In this document: piece after piece, positions 1-5,734 of the stretch
How the letters are laid out: each line of letters begins with the position of its first letter
How positions within the stretch are numbered: the first letter of the stretch is position 1
NCBI GenBank assembly: GCA_946404705.1
Contig: CAMJES010000154.1
Coordinates: 1 to 5,779, forward strand
Source: an uncultured Ruminococcus sp.
GTDB taxonomy: Bacteria; Bacillota; Clostridia; Oscillospirales; Ruminococcaceae
Length of the DNA stretch: 5,779 nucleotides
Direction: 5' to 3'
Notes under the pieces: model-generated
The model's input: the letters and a program-made list of their open reading frames with translations, nothing else
What the model was told of the DNA's origin: nothing
Database searches by the model: none
Position numbers and translations under genes: made by a program

Positions 1-26
1 GCTTTGTATAATTTTTCCTCTAAAAC

Positions 27-53
27 TTTGTCTAACTTTTTGGGGTCAGTTCA
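27..53 (-). mobile_element. Probable IS3-family insertion sequence terminus (partial, element runs off left edge)
   Basis: Read on the minus strand this stretch begins TGAACTGACCCC and continues into AAAAAGTTAGACAAA, which resembles the terminal inverted repeats of IS3-family elements (TG tip, ACCCCAAAAAGTTAGAC core) as I remember them. If so, the element body lies to the left of the window. The following minus-strand bases contain AGAGGAAAAAT, which would suit a ribosome binding site for a transposase gene starting just outside. No transposase codons are visible and the partner repeat is absent, so this is recognition by resemblance only. Its tip lies about 20 bases past the spoIIID-like stop codon. 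Confidence 0.45.
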
Positions 54-72
54 AATGGGACAGTGCGGATTT

Positions 73-348
73 TTATTTTTTGTGCTGTGCGATCTCTTCA
101 TATTTATGTTTGGTTGCCATTCCGCCGCGAATATGGCGCTCCTGCTTGTTTTTTTCCATTACCTTTTTTACTGCCGGATAGAGCTGCGGTGATGTTATCG
201 GCAGTTTTTCGGTTATGTCTTTATGTACCGTAGATTTGCTTATCCCGAAATGCTTAGCAGCGGCACGGACGGTTGCGTTATGCTCGATGATATACTCGCC
301 GAGTATAACGGCACGGTTTTCCGTATCCGCTTTTGACACGAACTTCAT
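73..348 (-). CDS. spoIIID: SpoIIID-like sporulation transcriptional regulator
   Basis: This 91-aa protein is close to the 93-aa length of Bacillus SpoIIID. SpoIIID is a small DNA-binding protein that activates and represses mother-cell genes during endospore formation under the sigma-E and sigma-K programmes. Residues about 26-45 form a helix-turn-helix with the family signature FGISKSTVHKDI (34-45), followed by a conserved LP (49-50). The basic C-terminal part has RHIRGG (71-76) and ATKHKY (78-83), matching the family's RHLRGG and ATKLKY. The ATG is supported by a GGAG ribosome binding site nine bases upstream. The reading frame is intact, but the gene ends about 20 bases from a likely IS terminus with no visible terminator hairpin. 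It has its own sigma-E-like promoter upstream. The family assignment is strong; whether this is the housekeeping copy or an extra paralogue on mobile DNA cannot be told from the window. Confidence 0.92.
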   Translation of the reverse strand: MKFVSKADTENRAVILGEYIIEHNATVRAAAKHFGISKSTVHKDITEKLPITSPQLYPAVKKVMEKNKQERHIRGGMATKHKYEEIAQHKK

Positions 349-357
349 TATTGCTCA

Positions 358-361
358 CTCC
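358..361 (-). promoter_or_regulatory. Ribosome binding site of the spoIIID-like gene
   Basis: The minus-strand sequence GGAG lies nine bases upstream of the ATG at 346-348. It fixes this start codon and rules out the longer overlapping minus-strand frame. Confidence 0.7.
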
Positions 362-383
362 AATGCAATTGTTTGTTGTAACA

Positions 384-412
384 TTTATATGCAGGTGGGG
401 TGGGGAAAATGA
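384..412 (-). promoter_or_regulatory. Candidate sigma-E-type promoter of the spoIIID-like gene
   Basis: On the minus strand TCATTTT (406-412) is followed by a 14-base spacer (392-405) and CATATAAA (384-391). The Bacillus sigma-E consensus is roughly TCATATT, 14-15 bases, then CATACAAT, so the -35 matches at six of seven positions, the -10 at six of eight, and the spacing is right. Transcription would start near 377, giving a leader of about 30 bases. Sigma-E control of spoIIID is established in Bacillus subtilis; its use here is inferred from this match. Confidence 0.55.
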
Positions 413-474
413 TATGGGGAGGAATGAAGTGGATTTTGATTCTTGAAAAAAGCAAAATTCGCTTCGATCAGCTT

Positions 475-931
475 TTACCAAATCAACGTTCGGATTTTTA
501 CTTTTATTTCCTTGCCGAAAATAATATGCTTGGAAGTGTTGGCTGATTCTTTTTGTACAAGAGGTCGAAATTTGTTAGGATGAACTCGGAGTTTCCGAGG
601 ACAGTTTGGTTTGCGGTGAGAAAGACGGTTTCGATATTGAGCGCTTTAAGCTGGCGTATGCTTTGGAGAAAGTCTACGGTATTTCGTGCGAAACGGAAAT
701 ATCCTTGACGATGACCATTTCAAACAGACCGCTTTGTGCGTCCTTCATCAGTCGGAGAAATTCGTGGCGGTTCTTGATCTTTGTACCGGAGATGCCCTCG
801 TCGGCATACAGCCGCACAAGGTTATGTCCGTTCTTTTCCGTAAACTCGGTAAAGAATTTTTTCTGTGCTTTAAGTCTGTTGATCTGGTCTTCTTTATCCG
901 TTGAAACTCGGCAGTATGCGGCTACGTTCAT
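475..931 (-). pseudogene. Decayed serine site-specific recombinase (N-terminal part, frameshifted)
   Basis: From the ATG at 929-931 the frame encodes 85 residues of a serine recombinase resolvase domain: AAYCRVSTD (4-12) with the catalytic Ser10 and Arg8, then DEGISGTKIKNR and MVIVKDIS. It then goes out of frame and stops at 674. Restoring one base near 694-696 gives DISRFARNTVDFLQSIRQL, then VFLTANQTVLGNSEFILT, which is the conserved continuation of the family. A second shift near 565-569 is needed to reach ESANTSK...FGKE, and a stop follows at 475-477. The rest of the recombinase domain and the zinc-ribbon/coiled-coil tail (intact relatives are about 500 residues or more) are absent. The strong promoter and ribosome binding site survive, so a short 85-residue peptide might still be made, but it could not recombine DNA. 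It is most likely the relic of an integrated mobile element. Confidence 0.88.
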
Positions 932-935
932 GGGG

Positions 936-943
936 CACCTCCT
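936..943 (-). promoter_or_regulatory. Strong Shine-Dalgarno of the decayed recombinase
   Basis: The minus-strand sequence AGGAGGTG has its AGGAGG core (938-943) six bases upstream of the ATG at 929-931. It is near-perfect and supports the chosen start of the recombinase. Confidence 0.8.
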
Positions 944-953
944 TTTTTAGTCA

Positions 954-982
954 ATTGTAATACAGTAATGAGCATTTGTCAA
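954..982 (-). promoter_or_regulatory. Sigma-A-type promoter of the recombinase remnant
   Basis: On the minus strand TTGACA (977-982) is a perfect -35, followed by exactly 17 bases and TACAAT (954-959), a five-of-six -10. The +1 would fall around 947, very near the Shine-Dalgarno, so the leader is very short. The -10 overlaps the small palindrome TGTAATACA (957-965), a possible operator, which is inference only. Confidence 0.75.
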
Positions 983-1044
983 GGGCATTTTGACAGTTCG
1001 TCGCATTTACTTTTTAGCATTTCAAGCTTGATCGCAAGGACGGT

Positions 1045-1308
1045 ATGGCGAAAATAATATCCGAAAATGACAATATTGATCGCGTATATGATAATATTGC
1101 AATGGATTACGATTTGCCCAAAAAGACAATACAGAGAATCAAAAGTAAATTTAAAGAGCTTGGTATAAATTCAACGCCTATACCAATGCAAGGCTTTGAA
1201 GATAGTGAAATGTTTTTACCGAGTTTTGCAAATCTTATGATGTGTGAGGATATTGAGCAGGATGAAAAAATGCAGTATACTGATACTGAACTTGATGGGA
1301 AAGAGTAA
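1045..1308 (+). CDS. Hypothetical protein, 87 aa, unrecognised
   Basis: I do not recognise this protein. It has a basic, helical N-terminal half (KKTIQRIKSKFKELG, about residues 26-40) that could be a DNA-binding or coiled segment. The second half is acidic and ends in a run of D/E residues. There is no signal peptide or membrane segment. A weak AAGGA lies four bases before the ATG, which is short spacing. The frame is open for ten more codons upstream, back to a TAG at 1015-1017, and reads plausibly there too (FKLDRKDG), so it may be the 3' fragment of a larger decayed gene rather than a complete one. A TTGACA at 990-995 could serve as a -35, but the only -10 at hand (TAGCAT, 1015-1020, 19-base spacer) is poor. 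It lies between the recombinase relic and the helicase promoter. Confidence 0.45.
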   Translation: MAKIISENDNIDRVYDNIAMDYDLPKKTIQRIKSKFKELGINSTPIPMQGFEDSEMFLPSFANLMMCEDIEQDEKMQYTDTELDGKE

Positions 1309-1360
1309 GCATTACTGTACAGAATATAGGGTAATATGTCGGAATTATACACGCAAATGA

Positions 1361-1389
1361 TTGCATTTGGAATTCTAATATGATATAAT
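1361..1389 (+). promoter_or_regulatory. Extended -10 promoter of the helicase gene
   Basis: TTGCAT (1361-1366), a 17-base spacer and TATAAT (1384-1389) form a sigma-A-type promoter. TGA directly before the -10 makes the TGn extended -10. The expected start is about 1396, leaving a leader of about 30 bases. It indicates that the helicase is transcribed independently of the 87-aa ORF. Confidence 0.75.
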
Positions 1390-1415
1390 GTTTTCATCGG
1401 AAATGCTGCGTGTGT

Positions 1416-1421
1416 GAGGTG
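1416..1421 (+). promoter_or_regulatory. Ribosome binding site of the helicase gene
   Basis: GAGGTG lies five bases before the ATG at 1427-1429. It supports that start over downstream in-frame ATGs. Confidence 0.7.
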
Positions 1422-1426
1422 AAGAC

Positions 1427-4117
1427 ATGGCGATCAAAATCGAACTTGGAGAGATCATTGCTGCGGAAATTGAACTTCTTTCATATAAAACTGCAATAAA
1501 ACTTGCGGAAATGCTTGATACTACGACGATAGATTCTTTTGAAAAGAAAAGTGAGCTGTTCAGGAAGCTGAAGAGCAGGTGTGAAGCGCAGGGATATACG
1601 GTTGAGCAGGTTGAATGGACATATTCTGTAAAACCGTATATGGATGCGATGATAAATCTGAAGAAAAACAAGCACAGGGCACTTTGCAAGCGTTTTCCGT
1701 CGGAATGCAGCAAGGCTAAGGCTGATTTTGACAAATTCATTAACTGCGGTGATGAGAATGCGGTCGATGATGCATACAAGAAATGGAGCAAGGGATATGA
1801 GCTTGTAATAAATGCGGCGAAGGTCCTTGCTTATGAAGTCGGTGAGGACGATTATCCCGATGTCAAGGCTGTCAGCGACGAGGCAAAGAAGTTCCTTGAT
1901 GATACCGGTAATCAGATAAATGAGATAAAGAAACGCTTGGAAGAAAAACGTCAAAGACGTTTGGAGGCTATAAAGCAGATACAGCCTGTTGAGGGGCATA
2001 ACCTTGACGAGCAGCAGATAAACTGTATTCTTGAAGATGCGCACAATCATCTTGTTATTGCAGGAGCAGGTACGGGCAAAACTACTACTATTGTCGGATA
2101 TGTAAAGTATCTTATCAAGGCGAATATATGCAAGCCCGATGAGATCTTGATGCTTTCGTTTACAAACAAGTCTGCGGAAGAGATGAAGAACCGTATAAAA
2201 TCGGAAACCGATATTGATATGGACATATACACATTTCACAAGCTTGGGACTGAGATCATCAAAGGCGTTGAGGGTAAAAAGTGTACGGTGTATTCTGCTT
2301 CGATACAGAATTATGTAAAGAAGAATATATCAGAGCACTTGGCAGATAAGAATTATCTGAAGCTGTTCATTTCATACTGCATGACTTCACCGACAAAATC
2401 GGCTGACGAGTTTGAATTTGAAAGCAAGAAAGAATATGACGAGTACATAAAGAACACTTCGCCCGTAACGATAAAAAATGAATCAGTGAAAAGCTACTGT
2501 GAGCTTGAAATTGCCAACTTTCTGTACAGCAACGGAATAAACTACACTTACGAAAAGAATTATGAATACGATCTTGCGGATGAAGGTCACAGCGGATACA
2601 AGCCTGATTTTTATCTTGATGATTATGGGATATATATTGAATTTTTTGCGGTGAACAAAGAGGGCAGAGTTCCCGATTGGTTTACTGCAAAGGCAGGAAA
2701 AACGCCTTCCGAAACGTATATTGACGGCATAAAGTGGAAACGTGAAACACACAGAAATTACAACACAACGCTTGTTGAGATATCTTATGCGGACAAGCAA
2801 TGCGGAAGGCTGCTTGAAAATCTGAAAGACAAGCTGCAAAAGCTTGGAGTGAAGTTTTATCCCAAGTCGGATGCGGAGCTGTGGGAGTGCATAAAGAGGG
2901 AGAATAACGCTCTGATCTCCGGGGTGACGGAACTGATAGGAACTATCATTACTCATGTCAAGTCGAATGGTGAAACGGTCGGTCAGCTTATGGAAAAGAG
3001 CATATTCCTGCGATTTGCGCCGATACTAAAGCTTGCCGAGCCGATATTCAATGATTACACGGAGATGCTGCGAAGCACGAATCAGATAGATTTCAATGAT
3101 ATGATAAACCGTGCGGCTGATTATGTTGCAGACGGGCTTTGTACGCACAGCTACAAGTATGTTATCGTGGACGAATATCAGGATATGTCGGAGGCGAGGT
3201 ATCATTTGCTGCATGAAATGCGCCAGAAGTCGGACTTTGACCTATTCTGTGTAGGTGATGACTGGCAGAGCATATATCGCTTTGCAGGAAGTGACATCAG
3301 CTACATTCTTGACTTTGAGAAATACTGGGGAAAGACGGTCGTATCAAAGATTGAGACGACTTATCGTTTCGGAAAGCAGCTTATCGACATAAGCGGCAGG
3401 TACATAATGAAAAATCCTGCGCAGATAAAGAAGGCTTTGCAGAGCAGCACTACGGAGAGCGAATTTCCGCTGAGTTTTATTGAGGGGTACAATGACAAGC
3501 TGCTTATAAAATTCATGGCAGAGAGGGTCAGGGAGCTTGAAAAGGGTGCAACGGTATTCTTTATCGGAAGATATTCGTTTGACAAGGATATGTTCAAGGA
3601 TTCCGAATTTGAGCAGCACCCAAACGATGCGATAGTGCTGCCCGAACGTCCCGATCTGAAGATGGAGGGCATCACGGCGCACAAGTCAAAGGGATTGCAG
3701 GTGGATCATGTTTTCATTCTGAATAATTCGGGCAGCGTAAAGGGATTCCCGAGTAAGATACAAGATGATCCGATAGTTCAGCTGCTTCTCAAAAACAGCG
3801 ATGCGTACCCATTTGCGGAGGAGCGCAGGTTATACTATGTTGCTATGACAAGGGCAAGGAAAAAGGTATGGCTGCTTGTTCCGCAGAACAATGTTGGATT
3901 GTTTGCGCAGGAGTTCAAGGCGACTTATGGTGACATAGTTAAGAGGTATGAGTTGCAGAAAAAGCTTGCGGAGAAAAATTCGAGAGTTTGTCCGTTATGC
4001 GGTGGACAGCTGGTTCGACGTAAGGGCAAGTTTGGCGAATTTTATGGGTGCAAGAATTATCGCGTGACCGGATGCAGGTATACTTTGAATATTTCGTGGG
4101 ATAGAACTCCCGTATGA
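1427..4117 (+). CDS. SF1A UvrD/helicase IV-like helicase with nuclease-like insert and C-terminal zinc finger
   Basis: This 896-aa protein is an ATP-dependent DNA helicase or translocase by motif content. Residues 1-190 are helical, with a charged coiled-coil-like stretch near 165-186 and no recognised domain. The helicase core has a Q motif (LDEQQ, 193-197), Walker A AGAGTGKTT (212-220, Lys218), motif Ia LSFTNKSAEEM (243-253), Ib TFHKLG (269-274), Walker B VDEYQD (581-586), III GDDWQSIYRFAG (610-621), IV TTYRF (644-648), V GITAHKSKGL (748-757) and VI EERRLYYVAMTRAR (798-811). Between Ib and II lies an insert (about 350-450) resembling PD-(D/E)XK nucleases: E359, PDF with D394, YIEFF with E405, and WKR with K438. 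The C-terminus has a four-cysteine finger (C855, C858, C875, C883) of the topoisomerase I type. The helicase call is near certain; the nuclease call is moderate, because the usual E-x-K is E-F-F. It may belong to the helicase IV (HelD of E. coli) type. It has its own promoter and terminator and precedes hsdM by 150 bases. Confidence 0.93.
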   Translation: MAIKIELGEIIAAEIELLSYKTAIKLAEMLDTTTIDSFEKKSELFRKLKSRCEAQGYTVEQVEWTYSVKPYMDAMINLKKNKHRALCKRFPSECSKAKADFDKFINCGDENAVDDAYKKWSKGYELVINAAKVLAYEVGEDDYPDVKAVSDEAKKFLDDTGNQINEIKKRLEEKRQRRLEAIKQIQPVEGHNLDEQQINCILEDAHNHLVIAGAGTGKTTTIVGYVKYLIKANICKPDEILMLSFTNKSAEEMKNRIKSETDIDMDIYTFHKLGTEIIKGVEGKKCTVYSASIQNYVKKNISEHLADKNYLKLFISYCMTSPTKSADEFEFESKKEYDEYIKNTSPVTIKNESVKSYCELEIANFLYSNGINYTYEKNYEYDLADEGHSGYKPDFYLDDYGIYIEFFAVNKEGRVPDWFTAKAGKTPSETYIDGIKWKRETHRNYNTTLVEISYADKQCGRLLENLKDKLQKLGVKFYPKSDAELWECIKRENNALISGVTELIGTIITHVKSNGETVGQLMEKSIFLRFAPILKLAEPIFNDYTEMLRSTNQIDFNDMINRAADYVADGLCTHSYKYVIVDEYQDMSEARYHLLHEMRQKSDFDLFCVGDDWQSIYRFAGSDISYILDFEKYWGKTVVSKIETTYRFGKQLIDISGRYIMKNPAQIKKALQSSTTESEFPLSFIEGYNDKLLIKFMAERVRELEKGATVFFIGRYSFDKDMFKDSEFEQHPNDAIVLPERPDLKMEGITAHKSKGLQVDHVFILNNSGSVKGFPSKIQDDPIVQLLLKNSDAYPFAEERRLYYVAMTRARKKVWLLVPQNNVGLFAQEFKATYGDIVKRYELQKKLAEKNSRVCPLCGGQLVRRKGKFGEFYGCKNYRVTGCRYTLNISWDRTPV

Positions 4118-4145
4118 GGTTTTTGGCTTCATACGGGAGGTTTTT
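4107..4145 (+). terminator. Rho-independent terminator of the helicase gene
   Basis: CTCCCGTATGA (4107-4117) pairs perfectly with TCATACGGGAG (4129-4139) around an 11-base loop, followed by G and five Ts (4141-4145). The 5' arm is the last codons of the helicase gene and includes its TGA stop. It should end the helicase transcript before hsdM. Confidence 0.88.
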
Positions 4146-4196
4146 GATATGTTGTACCGATTATCGGTCAGTTTGTTGGAATAATGCAAAAAACGA

Positions 4197-4225
4197 TTGA
4201 AAAATATCATTTATTGTGGTATAAT
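4197..4225 (+). promoter_or_regulatory. Extended -10 promoter of hsdM
   Basis: TTGAAA (4197-4202), a 17-base spacer and a perfect TATAAT (4220-4225) preceded by TGG form an extended -10 sigma-A promoter. The start would be near 4232, with a leader of about 36 bases. The region just after it is very AT-rich. Confidence 0.82.
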
Positions 4226-4253
4226 TAAATTAAATATAATTATGCGCTTTTAT

Positions 4254-4259
4254 AGGGGA
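4254..4259 (+). promoter_or_regulatory. Ribosome binding site of hsdM
   Basis: AGGGGA lies eight bases upstream of the ATG at 4268-4270 and is the only purine-rich site suitably placed. It supports this start. Confidence 0.65.
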
Positions 4260-4267
4260 CATTTACA

Positions 4268-5734
4268 ATGATAAATATAAAAAAACTTGAATCAGAACTG
4301 TGGGAGTCTGCGGATCTGCTCCGTGCAAGCTCAAAGCTTACTTCAAATCAATACTGCATGCCTGTACTTGGCTTGATTTTCTTACGGTATGCTTACAGCA
4401 GGTTCAAAATGGTTGAGGCAGAGATACTTAAAAACCGTCCTTCTCGTGGTGGAAGGGTAATGCCTGTTGAAGCGAGTGATTTTGCTGCTAAAAGTGCGCT
4501 ATTTCTTCCAAAAGAGGCACAGTATGATTACCTGCTCAATTTGCCGGAGAATATTTCTGCGGCAGGGTTGAAGAATAATGACGGTCAGCCGATGAACAGC
4601 CTTGGTGAAGTTGTAAACAATGCGATGCTGCTTATTGAGGCACAGAGTGAACAGCTCACGGGTGTACTGCCGAAAAGCTACACCGATTTTTCGGATGAGC
4701 TTCTTTCGGAGCTGCTGCGTATATTCAACAACAGCGCTCTTGATGAGGTCGGCGGAGATATTATTGGCAGGATATATGAGTATTTCCTCAATAAATTTGC
4801 AAAGAATATTGCTTCCGATGACGGTGTTTTCTTTACGCCGAAGTCGCTTGTAAAAATGATAGTTAATGTAATTGAGCCAAAGAGCGGAGTGCTGCTTGAT
4901 CCTGCCTGCGGAAGCGGCGGTATGTTTATTCAGTCAGGTGATTTTGTTAATCAGTCGGGTATGAATGCTAACAGCACAATGACTTTTTATGGGCAGGAAA
5001 AGGTCGAATACAATGCAAAGCTTTGTCTTATGAATATGGCTGTTCACGGCTTGACGGGAGTTATCAAGTCGGGAGATGAAGCGAACACTTTCTATCACGA
5101 TGCGCACAATCTCTGCGGCAAGTGTGATTACGTTATGGCGAATCCGCCGTTCAATGTTGACAAAGTAAAGTCTGAATCATGTTACAGCGCAGGCAGACTT
5201 CCTTTCGGTATGCCAAGCGTAAATGCGAAAAAGGAAGTCGGAAACGCAAACTATCTCTGGATATCATATTTTTACAGTTATCTTAATGAGCATGGCAGAG
5301 CAGGTTTTGTTATGGCATCATCTGCAACGGACAGCCAGGGCAAGGATAAAGACATAAGGCAGCAGCTGATTGAAACGGGCGATGTTGATGTAATGGTAAG
5401 CGTTGGAAACAACTTTTTCTACACAAAATCTCTGCCGTGTTCGCTGTGGTTTTTGGATAAGGGAAAGAGCGACGCAATAAAAGATAAAGCTTTGTTTATT
5501 GACGCACGAAATTATTATACTGTGGTTGACCGTACTCTGAACGAATGGTCGGAGTGGCAGCTGAAAAACCTCAATGCTATTGTATGGCTTTATCGTGGGG
5601 AGAAAGAAAAGTACGAGCAGCTTCTCGCAGAATACAGGCAGGTTTTAGGCTGTGCGGTCACATTTGAGGAATCGTTGCAGCTTTTGAAGGAAGAATTGAA
5701 GGATCTGCAAAAGCGTGCGAAAATTGAGGTTGAA
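4268..5734 (+). CDS. hsdM: Type I restriction-modification DNA methyltransferase subunit HsdM (3'-truncated)
   Basis: The open frame gives 489 real residues of an N6-adenine methyltransferase that, with an HsdS specificity subunit, methylates the host's type I recognition sites using S-adenosylmethionine. Residues about 5-150 match the helical HsdM N-terminal domain (ELWESADLLR, LGLIFLRY). The catalytic domain follows, with the TPKSLVKMIV lead-in, SAM-binding motif I DPACGSGG (211-218), the catalytic motif IV NPPF (292-295) and a typical NANYLWISYF...GRAGFVMAS continuation. The tail beyond about 450 is charged and coiled-coil-like. There is no stop codon: from 5735 the sequence is sequencing adapter, so the apparent last residues (RSEERRVGKECRSRW) are artefactual. 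Family members run longer and usually end in a domain containing LTPGRYVG-like sequence, which is missing here. HsdS and HsdR are expected to the right. The gene has its own promoter and is separated from the helicase by a terminator. Confidence 0.95.

Noticed and set aside
278..481. A 67-codon minus-strand open frame overlapping the spoIIID promoter and start
   Set aside because: It runs through the spoIIID promoter and into its coding region in another frame, with no ribosome binding site. Its first codons are probably degenerate recombinase sequence.
606..950. A 114-codon plus-strand open frame over the recombinase relic
   Set aside because: It is antisense to sequence with clear serine recombinase homology, has no ribosome binding site, and its translation resembles nothing.
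961..1319. A 10-base inverted repeat (TACAGTAATG at 961-970, its complement at 1310-1319) flanking the 87-aa ORF
   Set aside because: The match does not extend beyond ten bases on either side and could arise by chance in a window this size. The left copy is simply part of the recombinase promoter spacer and -10 region.
1481..2239. A 252-codon minus-strand open frame inside the helicase gene
   Set aside because: It is fully antisense to the helicase, whose motifs are unambiguous, and its composition is typical of a shadow frame.
4620..4853. A 77-codon plus-strand open frame inside hsdM
   Set aside because: It lies in another frame of hsdM, where the HsdM frame shows conserved motifs on both sides.
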